Origin: Bacteroidales bacterium
GTDB lineage: Bacteria; Bacteroidota; Bacteroidia; Bacteroidales; UBA932
Reading direction: 5' to 3'
DNA length: 7,688 bases
Assembly (NCBI GenBank): GCA_017555925.1
Contig: JAFZFL010000160.1
Coordinates: forward strand, 1-7,688
Shown here: positions 1-6,961 of the stretch, one piece after another
Numbering within the stretch: position 1 is the stretch's first letter
Layout of the letters: each line of letters starts with the position of its first letter
The notes under the pieces: model-generated
The model's database searches: none
Told to the model about the DNA's origin: nothing
The model's input: the letters and a program-made list of their open reading frames with translations, nothing else
Position numbers and translations under genes: made by a program

Positions 1-363
1 AAAGAGAAGAGAAAGGGGGTTCCAAATATCTCGATTGGCAAGACAGAGATGCAGCAGACAATCCTGTCGGAACTTGACATAAAAGGCAACAGGCAACTTG
101 AAAAGTTTGCACCTCAAGGATGGATGGAAATAAAAAGGGACTCAACTACAATATATGCACAAAAGTATCCGGTAATTACAGATTCGCTTGTGAACGTTGT
201 GAATATGGGACTGAAAGATGCAATATACCTTTTGGAGAACCAGGGATATAGAGTTGAGTTCAAAGGAAGAGGGCGTGTGATAGCCCAAAATCCATCTGCA
301 GGAAGCAAAGTAGCACCAAACACAGTTATTAACCTACAATTATCGAACAATGAAACTGATTGA
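1..363 (+). CDS. ftsI: FtsI-type penicillin-binding protein (peptidoglycan transpeptidase), C-terminal part with PASTA domain
   Basis: This is the 3' end of a gene that enters from the left edge. The frame is open from base 1 and gives 120 residues before TGA. The transpeptidase domain with its SxxK, SxN and KTG motifs lies outside the window. Roughly residues 62-114 of the fragment form one PASTA domain: a short Pro-containing strand (YPVITDS), a conserved helix (GLKDAIYLLENQGYRV), then GRGRVIAQNPSAGSKVAP and a final strand VINLQLS. The family cross-links septal peptidoglycan as the partner of FtsW, anchored in the inner membrane with its domains in the periplasm. The call rests on the PASTA fold and on the position directly before murE in a dcw cluster, where Bacteroidota carry a PASTA-tailed FtsI. 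The ATG at 49 is internal, not a start. The 3' end overlaps murE by 14 bases. A different class B PBP or a Spo-type paralogue cannot be excluded without the N-terminal part. Confidence 0.85.
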   Translation, partial: KEKRKGVPNISIGKTEMQQTILSELDIKGNRQLEKFAPQGWMEIKRDSTTIYAQKYPVITDSLVNVVNMGLKDAIYLLENQGYRVEFKGRGRVIAQNPSAGSKVAPNTVINLQLSNNETD

Positions 364-1840
364 TCTGCTTAAGGAAGTAAAGAGAATTGGAGATTGCTCT
401 ATCCCTGAAATAGAAATAGAGGAGATCTGCACCGACTCACGCAAATGCAGGGAGGGCTCATTGTTCATAGCTGTAAAAGGAGCTGAGACAGATGGGCATA
501 ATTACATTGCAGCAGCAATAGCAAATGGCTCAAAATGCATTATATGCAATTATGTTCCCGACAATTTGGAAAGCCAGCTTGCAGAGCTTGACAAGAGTGC
601 CGCCGAAGTGGTATTTATACAGGTGGAAGATGACCGCAAAGCTTCGGCACTGATTGCAGGAAATTTTTACAACAATCCAAGCAGAAACATAAGATTGGTT
701 GGAGTTACAGGCACAAATGGAAAGACATCCATTGCCACACTTCTTTACCATCTCTTTACAAAATTAGGATACTGCTGCGGATTGCTCTCCACAATAGCCA
801 ACTATGTTGGAGAGAAGAGATATGAAACACAAAACACCACACCAGGACCTGTTGAATTGAACTCTCTGCTCGCACAGATGGTTAGCAGCGGATGTGAATT
901 TTGCTTTATGGAGGTAAGTTCACATGCACTTGACCAGTTGCGTACAGAAGGATTACACTACACCGGTGCGGTATTTACAAATCTGACCCACGACCATCTC
1001 GATTACCACAAGACCTTTGCAAATTATCTAAAATGCAAAAAGTCGTTTTTTGATTCATTGGCACCAGATGCCTTTGCATTGGTAAATGCCGATGACAAGA
1101 ATGGCAAAGTTATGGTTCAGAACTGCAAAGCCCACATAAACACATACGCTTGCAGGAATGAAGCAAATTTCATGACTAAGGTAATAGAGAAGACTATTGA
1201 GGGAATGTTACTTAAAATCAACGGCAAGGAGGTATGGTGCAGGTTCATTGGCCAGCATAATGCATCCAATCTTACAGCAGTATATGGGGTAGCTGTACTA
1301 TTGGGGGCCAAAGAGGAGGAGATTATCCTATCAATGAGCCAACTTACCTCTGTAGCCGGCAGATTAGAATACTTCAAAGGAGCCAATGATGTTATTGCAG
1401 CTGTTGATTATGCACATACACCTGACGCGCTGGAAAATGTTCTCAATACACTTAAAGAGCTTGAGCCTGCAGGAGGTATATGTTGTGTTTTTGGCTGCGG
1501 AGGCAATAGAGACAGAAGCAAGCGTCCAGAGATGGGTGCAATTGCCGGCAAATATGCACAACGGATAATTGTAACATCAGACAATCCACGTTTTGAAGAT
1601 CCTCTTGAGATTATAAAGGACATAAAAGAGGGAATGGATATAAAGGCCAGAGCAAAATCGCTGTTTATACCATCAAGAGAGGATGCCATACGCACTGCAA
1701 TCCTCACAGCCCAGCCCGGCTCAATAATTCTGGTAGCAGGAAAAGGACATGAAGATTACCAGATAATCAACGGAGTCAAGCACCATTTTGATGACAAGGA
1801 GATTATTCTAAAGACATTTGCAGAACAGGAGACACTATAA
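350..1840 (+). CDS. murE: UDP-N-acetylmuramoyl-L-alanyl-D-glutamate--2,6-diaminopimelate ligase (MurE)
   Basis: A cytoplasmic ATP-dependent Mur ligase of 496 residues, the usual length. It adds the third amino acid to UDP-MurNAc-L-Ala-D-Glu. The N-terminal UDP-substrate domain carries TDSRKCREGSLFIAVKG (about 28-44). The ATP P-loop is GTNGKTS (121-127). The central domain has TTPGP (163-167), MEVSSHALDQ (187-196) and HDHLDYH (214-220), followed by YLKCKKSFF, in which Lys230 fits the carbamylated lysine of the family. The C-terminal domain has DYAHTPDALE (353-362), GCGGNRDRSKRP (382-393), DNPRFEDP (411-418) and GKGHEDYQ (464-471). DNPR is the signature of ligases that take meso-diaminopimelate; lysine-adding enzymes such as that of Staphylococcus aureus differ here. 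The ATG at 350 lies inside the end of ftsI, which suggests translational coupling; no Shine-Dalgarno sequence is visible. No murF follows. Confidence 0.97.
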   Translation: MKLIDLLKEVKRIGDCSIPEIEIEEICTDSRKCREGSLFIAVKGAETDGHNYIAAAIANGSKCIICNYVPDNLESQLAELDKSAAEVVFIQVEDDRKASALIAGNFYNNPSRNIRLVGVTGTNGKTSIATLLYHLFTKLGYCCGLLSTIANYVGEKRYETQNTTPGPVELNSLLAQMVSSGCEFCFMEVSSHALDQLRTEGLHYTGAVFTNLTHDHLDYHKTFANYLKCKKSFFDSLAPDAFALVNADDKNGKVMVQNCKAHINTYACRNEANFMTKVIEKTIEGMLLKINGKEVWCRFIGQHNASNLTAVYGVAVLLGAKEEEIILSMSQLTSVAGRLEYFKGANDVIAAVDYAHTPDALENVLNTLKELEPAGGICCVFGCGGNRDRSKRPEMGAIAGKYAQRIIVTSDNPRFEDPLEIIKDIKEGMDIKARAKSLFIPSREDAIRTAILTAQPGSIILVAGKGHEDYQIINGVKHHFDDKEIILKTFAEQETL

Positions 1841-1867
1841 AACATAGAACCATAAAATAATTTTGAA

Positions 1868-2539
1868 ATGATTTACCACTTATTTGAGTATATAGAACAG
1901 AGCGGATTTGATTTTCCCGGTTTGGGATTGATGAGATATATTACATTCAGGGCATTGATGGCTACAATGACAGCTTTGCTTACAGGATTATATCTAGGAC
2001 CAAGAATCATCAGGAAACTTCAGAAAAGACTTATTGGAGAGGAGATAAGAGATCTAGGTCTTGAAGGACAGATGCAGAAGAAAGGCACTCCTACTATGGG
2101 AGGAATCATCATTTTGCTTTCAATTCTCATCCCTGCCCTACTCTTTGGAAACCTTACAAATGTATATATACAGCTTCTTATGGCAACTACCGTATGGTTG
2201 GGATTGATAGGATTCCTTGACGACAGCATAAAGGTGTTCAAAAAGAACAAAGAGGGTCTTAACGGCAAATATAAGATAATAGGACAAGTCACACTCGGTG
2301 TGGTTGTGGGTCTTGTATTGTGCTTCAGCAATCAATCTGTTGTAAGGGTAAAATCAACGCCCAATGCGGTACAGGCACATCCGGAAATTATTCAGGAGGG
2401 TACAGAACACTCCTCTGTAGTATATTTTGAAGATGTAAAGAGTACCCAGACAAATATTCCTTTCATTAAGGATAATGAGTTTGATTACAGGTGCTCTCCC
2501 CTTTTGACGGTAAAGCTGGCGAAATTGCAGGTTGGGTAA
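1868..2539 (+). CDS. mraY: Phospho-N-acetylmuramoyl-pentapeptide-transferase (MraY), N-terminal piece before frameshift
   Basis: First part of MraY, the inner-membrane enzyme that transfers phospho-MurNAc-pentapeptide from UDP to undecaprenyl phosphate, making lipid I. The frame gives 223 residues, but only about the first 207 (to NEFDY) are MraY-like; the tail after that is out of frame. Four hydrophobic helices are visible at about residues 24-44, 78-98, 99-117 and 138-155. Family motifs present are KKGTPTMGG (71-79) on the first cytoplasmic loop and the catalytic-site Asp pair in FLDDSIKV (118-119). Residues about 156-200 form a long polar periplasmic loop that is absent from the Escherichia coli enzyme. 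The ATG at 1868 is preceded by an A/T-rich leader without a Shine-Dalgarno sequence. The gene lies 27 bases after murE. The rest of the protein continues in the next frame from about 2491. Confidence 0.9.
   Translation: MIYHLFEYIEQSGFDFPGLGLMRYITFRALMATMTALLTGLYLGPRIIRKLQKRLIGEEIRDLGLEGQMQKKGTPTMGGIIILLSILIPALLFGNLTNVYIQLLMATTVWLGLIGFLDDSIKVFKKNKEGLNGKYKIIGQVTLGVVVGLVLCFSNQSVVRVKSTPNAVQAHPEIIQEGTEHSSVVYFEDVKSTQTNIPFIKDNEFDYRCSPLLTVKLAKLQVG
2489..2494 (+). other. mraY: Apparent one-base deletion (frameshift) in mraY
   Basis: MraY similarity runs in one frame up to NEFDY (the Tyr codon is 2486-2488) and resumes in the -1 frame with [10 protein letters not shown] (Leu codon at 2494). Adding one G after the aggtg at 2489-2493 would read Tyr-Arg-Trp-Leu-Ser-Pro-Phe, which fits the aromatic residue that I recall at this point in related MraY proteins. 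The repaired gene would span 1868-3150 and encode 427 residues, close to the usual Bacteroidota length. Both frames are open together only from 2485 to 2539. The one homopolymer pair there, CCCC followed by TTTT (2498-2505), is not a canonical X XXY YYZ slippery heptamer in the incoming frame. Confidence 0.85.
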
Positions 2540-3150
2540 TTTACATACTTGTAATAATATTCATCATTACAGCTGTATCAAACGGCACTAACCTCACCGA
2601 TGGAATGGATGGACTTGCTACAGGCACATCTGCACTCATAGGTACAACAATAGGTATTCTTGCATATCTGTCGGGAAACTCAATTTATGCATCCTACCTC
2701 AACACCATGTATATTCCTAACACCGGAGAGGTGGTTATTTTTATGGCAGCTTTTGTTGGTGCGCTAATAGGCTTCTTATGGTACAACACCTACCCTGCCC
2801 AAGTATTTATGGGCGATACAGGCAGCCTTGCACTTGGCGGCATCATTGCAGTAGCGGCAATTATAATCAGAAAAGAGCTTCTTATTCCAATACTTTGCGG
2901 AATCTTCTTTGTTGAGAGTCTCTCTGTAATAGCTCAAAGATTCTATTTCAAATACACAAAGAAGAAATATGGCGAGGGACAAAGGATATTCAAAATGTCA
3001 CCACTTCATCACCACTTTCAGAAGGAGGGCATACCTGCACTTATCCAAAGGCCACACAAAGCCATTCCCGAAGCAAAGATTGTTGTAAGATTCTGGATTA
3101 TCACAATCCTTTTGTGTGCATTGACAGTAATAACACTTAAAATAAGATAG
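2491..3150 (+). CDS. mraY: Phospho-N-acetylmuramoyl-pentapeptide-transferase (MraY), C-terminal piece after frameshift
   Basis: Second part of the same mraY gene, one frame over, about 219 codons ending in TAG. It carries the remaining six hydrophobic helices (about residues 11-30, 44-63, 80-98, 113-127, 130-148 and 199-217, counted from 2491), giving ten in the joined protein as expected for MraY. Motifs are intact: NLTDGMDG (34-41), the active-site Asp in [12 protein letters not shown] (106-117), and [10 protein letters not shown] (171-180) with the His triad. The end RFWIITILL...TLKIR is typical of Bacteroidota MraY. The GTG at 2491 is simply the first in-frame near-start codon after the break and not a convincing initiation site; the next ATG falls inside the NLTDGMDG motif. 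The lack of any decay suggests that the protein is made as one chain, or that the break is a sequence error. murD starts two bases after the stop. Confidence 0.88.
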   Translation: MLSPFDGKAGEIAGWVIYILVIIFIITAVSNGTNLTDGMDGLATGTSALIGTTIGILAYLSGNSIYASYLNTMYIPNTGEVVIFMAAFVGALIGFLWYNTYPAQVFMGDTGSLALGGIIAVAAIIIRKELLIPILCGIFFVESLSVIAQRFYFKYTKKKYGEGQRIFKMSPLHHHFQKEGIPALIQRPHKAIPEAKIVVRFWIITILLCALTVITLKIR

Positions 3151-3152
3151 CC

Positions 3153-4487
3153 ATGCAAAGAATAGTTGTATTGGGCGGAGGAGAGAGCGGTGCAGGTGCT
3201 GCTGTACTTGCCAAAGTCAAAGGCTTTGACGTTTTCTTGAGCGACAACGGCAAAATAAAAGATGAAATGAAAGAGCTGTTGCGCAAATATGATATACCTT
3301 TTGAAGAGGGTGGACATACAAGTGAGCTCATACTTAACGCCAATGAGGTAATCAAGAGTCCGGGTATTCCCGACAGCGTTGCCCTTATTGTTGCTTTGCG
3401 CCAACAAGGCACTCCTGTTATATCAGAAATTGAATTTGCAGGCAGGTATGACTCTGCCAAAAAGATCTGCATTACAGGAAGTAACGGCAAGACCACTACA
3501 ACATCACTTATATACTTTATGCTCAAGAATGCAGGGCTCAATGTTGGCCTTGCCGGCAATATAGGCCAGAGTTACGCCTATCAGGTGGCTACTGAAAAAT
3601 ATGATTACTACGTATTGGAATTGAGCAGTTTCCAATTGGACGGCATGTATGACTTCAAAGCAGACATTGCAATTCTTATGAATATCACGCCGGACCATCT
3701 CGACCGCTACGACTTCAATATGCAGAACTACATAAACTCAAAGTTCAGGATTACCCGTAACATGAATGAAGAGGATTGCTTTGTATTCTGTGCCGACGAC
3801 CCTGTTACAGTAACCGAACTTGAAAAGATTGTACTAAAGGCGCAGATGTTGCCATTCAGCCAGGAGAGAGAGGTTAAGAACGGTGCATACATAAAGGAGG
3901 AGAAGATGTGCGTTACATACAATAAGGATGAGTATGTAATGTATTTGAAAGAGCTGGCACTTGAAGGCAGACACAACGTTTACAACTCAATGGCAGCAGC
4001 CATTACAGCTAAGGCCATCAATATAAGCAACAAACTTATACGTGAGAGCCTCATGAGTTTCAAAGGGGTTGAACACAGAATGGAGAAGGTTCTAAAAATA
4101 AAGGATGTGCTATACATAAATGACTCCAAGGCAACCAATGTAAACTCATCATGGTATGCACTTGAGAGCATGAAGACTCCTGTTGTATGGATAGCAGGCG
4201 GTAAAGATAAAGGCAATGACTACGAACCATTATATGAACTTGTAAAGGATAAAGTTCACACACTCATCTGCATGGGTGTACATAATGAAAAGCTGCATGA
4301 GTGCTTTGGAGATAAAGTAGAAGTTATGGTAGACGCACTGTCGGCAAAAGAGGCTGTAGAACTTGCCTATAAATATGCAAAACCCGGAGACACCGTACTC
4401 CTCTCCCCTGCATGTGCAAGTTTTGATCTCTTTAAGAGTTATGAAGATAGAGGCCGCCAATTCAAGGCAGCAGTAAGAGAATTGTAA
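3153..4487 (+). CDS. murD: UDP-N-acetylmuramoylalanine--D-glutamate ligase (MurD)
   Basis: A cytoplasmic Mur ligase of 444 residues, the normal size, that joins D-glutamate to UDP-MurNAc-L-Ala using ATP. The N-terminal Rossmann-like domain begins IVVLGGGESGAGAA (4-17) and contains KSPGIP (68-73). The P-loop is GSNGKTTTT (109-117). The central domain shows GNIGQS (135-140), ELSSFQLDGM (156-165), NITPDHLDRY (177-186) and YINSKFRI, whose Lys197 corresponds to the carbamylated lysine of the family. The C-terminal domain has EGRHNVYN (271-278), EHRME (307-311), NDSKATN (323-329), WIAGGKDKG (346-354) and LLSPACASFDLFKSYEDRG (416-434). All expected residues are present. The start lies two bases after the mraY stop, so translation is probably coupled; no Shine-Dalgarno sequence is seen. 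Mur ligase paralogues such as Mpl or FolC are excluded by the ELSSFQL, NDSKATN and SPACASFD motifs. Confidence 0.97.
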   Translation: MQRIVVLGGGESGAGAAVLAKVKGFDVFLSDNGKIKDEMKELLRKYDIPFEEGGHTSELILNANEVIKSPGIPDSVALIVALRQQGTPVISEIEFAGRYDSAKKICITGSNGKTTTTSLIYFMLKNAGLNVGLAGNIGQSYAYQVATEKYDYYVLELSSFQLDGMYDFKADIAILMNITPDHLDRYDFNMQNYINSKFRITRNMNEEDCFVFCADDPVTVTELEKIVLKAQMLPFSQEREVKNGAYIKEEKMCVTYNKDEYVMYLKELALEGRHNVYNSMAAAITAKAINISNKLIRESLMSFKGVEHRMEKVLKIKDVLYINDSKATNVNSSWYALESMKTPVVWIAGGKDKGNDYEPLYELVKDKVHTLICMGVHNEKLHECFGDKVEVMVDALSAKEAVELAYKYAKPGDTVLLSPACASFDLFKSYEDRGRQFKAAVREL

Positions 4488-4508
4488 ATATATTTCCAGC
4501 TAAAGAAA

Positions 4509-5777
4509 ATGGCATTGAAGTTCAACATAGATAGCGAAGAGCCAATCATAAACCGCTTACATGGCGACAAGGTAATATGGATAATTATTTTCATACTATC
4601 CCTTATTTCCATTGCCCTCATCTACTCGGCAAGCAGTTCACTGGCCTTCAAGAAGGGAGTTACAAACTTCTCATACCTTATGGACCAATGCAAGTTTGTA
4701 TTGCTGGGGTTGCTTACCGTTTATATCTGTTACCGCATACCTCTGGGCATATACCGTTTTGCCACATTCCTGATATTTGGAGCAAGTGTAATTATGCTCG
4801 CCCTTGTACCTATAATTGGAGTCGAACTCAATGGTGCAAAGAGATGGTTGGTTATTGGTCCGTTGCAGTTCCAGCCTACCGAATTTGTAAAGATAACTCT
4901 AATTCTATATCTGGCAAGAGCATTGGAAATGTGGGAGTTGAAGAGTTTTAAAGATTTTTTTATAAAAATACTTACCCCTATTGGTGTAGTTTGCGTTCTT
5001 ATTCTTATTGGTAGTGTATCAACAGCTGCAATCATTGGAGGATTGAGCTTCCTGATTTTATGGTTAGCCGGAATAAAATTCTCATACCTTGCCAAATCCT
5101 TTGGTCTGGCTGTATGTGGCTTCCTATTCCTTATTCTGCTCAACAGCGGTGTAAAGCTCATAAATGAGGATATTGATCTCTTTCCACGTTTCAGCACTGC
5201 CGTAAGCCGTATTGAGAAGTTCTTTGTAAAGGAGGAGATTGATGAGACATTGAGTGCCGAAGAGAAACAGAAGAAAAAAGATGAAACCTTCCAGGAAGAT
5301 ATGGCTAAAATTGCCATCTCATCAGTTGGTGTACTGGGTAAGGGCCCTGGAAAAAGCACCCAACGTTATGTATTGCCGCACCCCTACTCCGACTTTATAT
5401 ACACTATAATAATTGAGGAGTATGGTCTGCTGGGTGGTGTATTTGTTCTTATGCTGTATATATGGTTTTTCTACCGGTGTGTAATGATGGTACAGCACTG
5501 TACCAAAAAATTCACGGCCATAACGGTAGGAGGATTAGGACTTATGATAACCGTCCAGGCGGGTCTTCACATACTGGTAAACGTTGGTATTGCTCCAGTT
5601 ACAGGCCACACGCTGCCTCTGGTAAGTTTAGGAGGAACATCTCTGTTGATTTTCAGTTGCGCCTTTGGAATAGTACTGTCGGTAAGCCGTACTATAGATA
5701 TGGATAAAACCAAAAAGGCAGAAGAAAAGAATAAGGAACACGAAATAATTGATGAACTTACTGGAGAGTTCAAATAG
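4509..5777 (+). CDS. ftsW: FtsW, SEDS-family septal peptidoglycan glycosyltransferase
   Basis: A polytopic inner-membrane protein of 422 residues with about ten hydrophobic helices, of the SEDS family (FtsW, RodA, SpoVE). It polymerises lipid II into glycan strands and works with FtsI at the septum. Family landmarks are NGAKRW...GPLQFQPTEFVK (108-128), the large extracytoplasmic loop with RFSTAVSRIEKF (227-238), GKGPGKSTQRYVLPHPYSDF (277-296), EEYGLLGG (303-310), and NVGIAPVTGHTLPLVSLGGTSLL (358-380). Asp295 in HPYSDFIYT matches the catalytic Asp of the HTDFIFA motif in E. coli FtsW. The fourth-helix motif normally resembling QPDFGT reads IGSVSTA (167-173). The loop carries a charged stretch (about 240-265), and a charged cytoplasmic tail follows residue 395. 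It is called FtsW rather than RodA because it sits between murD and murG. The ATG at 4509 has an A-rich leader and no clear Shine-Dalgarno sequence; it lies 21 bases after murD. Confidence 0.94.
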   Translation: MALKFNIDSEEPIINRLHGDKVIWIIIFILSLISIALIYSASSSLAFKKGVTNFSYLMDQCKFVLLGLLTVYICYRIPLGIYRFATFLIFGASVIMLALVPIIGVELNGAKRWLVIGPLQFQPTEFVKITLILYLARALEMWELKSFKDFFIKILTPIGVVCVLILIGSVSTAAIIGGLSFLILWLAGIKFSYLAKSFGLAVCGFLFLILLNSGVKLINEDIDLFPRFSTAVSRIEKFFVKEEIDETLSAEEKQKKKDETFQEDMAKIAISSVGVLGKGPGKSTQRYVLPHPYSDFIYTIIIEEYGLLGGVFVLMLYIWFFYRCVMMVQHCTKKFTAITVGGLGLMITVQAGLHILVNVGIAPVTGHTLPLVSLGGTSLLIFSCAFGIVLSVSRTIDMDKTKKAEEKNKEHEIIDELTGEFK

Positions 5778-5814
5778 TTGGAGAGTAAGATTTAATAATA
5801 TTCAGTTATAGTTG

Positions 5815-6951
5815 ATGATGGAAAAGTTGAATGTAATAATAAGCGGAGGAGGAACCGGAGGTCATATATTTCCGGCCATATCCATTGCCAATGGCATTAA
5901 AGAGATAAATCCGAATGCCAATATACTCTTTGTTGGCGCCACAGGCAGGATGGAGATGGAGAGAGTGCCGGCTGCCGGATACAGAATTATTGGAATTCCG
6001 GCCCAAGGATTGAAAAGGCCGCTTTACCACCCACACAATCTGAAAGTGGCTCTCGACTATTTCCGTTGCAAAATTAAGGCAAGAAGAATAATAAAGGAGT
6101 TCAAACCCGACGTTATTGTTGGCGTTGGAGGTTATGCCAGTGCCGCTATAGTTGGAGTAGCTGCCAAGAGCGGTTTGCCAACTCTTTTACAGGAACAGAA
6201 CTCATTTGCCGGAATTGTAAACCGCAGTAACGGCAAATATGCCGATAAGATATGTGTTGCCTATGATGGTATGGAGCGTTTCTTTCCTAAGGAGAAAATA
6301 ATGATTACAGGCAACCCCATAAGAAAAGATATTACCAAGAGCACACCACAAATGAGAGAGGAGGCATACAGATTCTACAATCTCGACCCCGGTAAAAAGA
6401 CCATATTTGTAGTTGGAGGAAGCCTTGGTTGCAGAACTCTTAATGAGTGTATGAAAAAGGAGATAAGCACCGGCAATCTCTTCTCGAGCAAAGAGTTGGG
6501 CAGCTGTCAGGTAATCTGGCAGTGCGGCAAGTTCTACAAAGAGGAGGTTGATGAGTTCATGAAGGGACAGAAAGAGGTAAATGTTAACCATACAGATTTT
6601 ATTCAGAGAATGGATCTTGCCTATGCAGCAGCAGATATAGTAATAAGTAGAGCAGGAGCAGGCACCATATCTGAATTGTGCGTTGCCGGCAAGTGTACAA
6701 TATTTGTTCCATCGCCCAATGTTGCAGAGGATCATCAGACACATAATGCAATGGCCCTTGTACATAAATATGCAGCAATGATGGTAAAAGATTCAGATGC
6801 AATCAATGAACTTTTCAAAACTGTTAAGGGACTGCTTAATAATCCTGCAAAGATACAGGAGATGGAGAGGAACATCATTACTCTGGGCAAGAAGGATGCG
6901 GCTCACGTCATTGCAAAAGAGTGCATTAAATTGTCGGGATTAAAAAAATAG
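5815..6951 (+). CDS. murG: UDP-N-acetylglucosamine--N-acetylmuramyl-(pentapeptide) pyrophosphoryl-undecaprenol GlcNAc transferase (MurG)
   Basis: A GT-B fold glycosyltransferase of 378 residues, peripheral on the inner face of the cytoplasmic membrane, which adds GlcNAc to lipid I to give lipid II. Numbered from 5815, the N-terminal glycine-rich loop is SGGGTGGHIFPA (10-21). The second is GVGGYASAA (103-111), followed by LLQEQNSFAGIVNR (124-137). The C-terminal domain has GGSLGCRTLNE (201-211) and SRAGAGTISELCVAGK (278-293), the UDP-GlcNAc-binding segment, then FVPSPNVAEDHQTHNA (297-312), equivalent to the E. coli FVPF...QQYWNA stretch. No key segment is missing. Three near-start codons stand in a row: TTG 5812, ATG 5815 and ATG 5818. 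An ATG is more likely than TTG, and I chose the first; 5818 is equally possible and changes only one residue. The gap after ftsW is 37 bases, with no terminator-like hairpin. Confidence 0.96.
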   Translation: MMEKLNVIISGGGTGGHIFPAISIANGIKEINPNANILFVGATGRMEMERVPAAGYRIIGIPAQGLKRPLYHPHNLKVALDYFRCKIKARRIIKEFKPDVIVGVGGYASAAIVGVAAKSGLPTLLQEQNSFAGIVNRSNGKYADKICVAYDGMERFFPKEKIMITGNPIRKDITKSTPQMREEAYRFYNLDPGKKTIFVVGGSLGCRTLNECMKKEISTGNLFSSKELGSCQVIWQCGKFYKEEVDEFMKGQKEVNVNHTDFIQRMDLAYAAADIVISRAGAGTISELCVAGKCTIFVPSPNVAEDHQTHNAMALVHKYAAMMVKDSDAINELFKTVKGLLNNPAKIQEMERNIITLGKKDAAHVIAKECIKLSGLKK

Positions 6952-6961
6952 AGACAACAAT

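Noticed and set aside
1858..1865. TAATTTTG just before mraY, matching the Bacteroides -7 promoter consensus TAnnTTTG
   Set aside because: It lies 2 bases before the ATG, so transcription would begin at or inside the start codon, and no matching -33 TTTG element is seen about 20 bases upstream. More likely it is simply an A/T-rich leader.
2498..2505. CCCCTTTT run as a programmed -1 frameshift site in mraY
   Set aside because: It is not an X XXY YYZ heptamer in the incoming frame, re-pairing after the slip would be poor, and the resulting residues fit the family less well than a one-base deletion a few bases upstream.
3137..3559. 140-codon open frame on the minus strand across the mraY/murD junction
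   Set aside because: Antisense shadow of murD with no recognisable motif.
4730..5359. 209-codon open frame on the minus strand inside ftsW
   Set aside because: It lies wholly within the conserved ftsW gene, has no recognisable domain, and its composition is that expected from the complement of a membrane-protein gene.
5778..5814. Possible terminator or promoter between ftsW and murG
   Set aside because: The 37 bases are A/T-rich but show no stem followed by a T run and no convincing Bacteroidota promoter pair.
6202..6765. 187-codon open frame on the minus strand inside murG
   Set aside because: Antisense to well-conserved murG; Cys/Tyr-rich composition without a domain or plausible start context.
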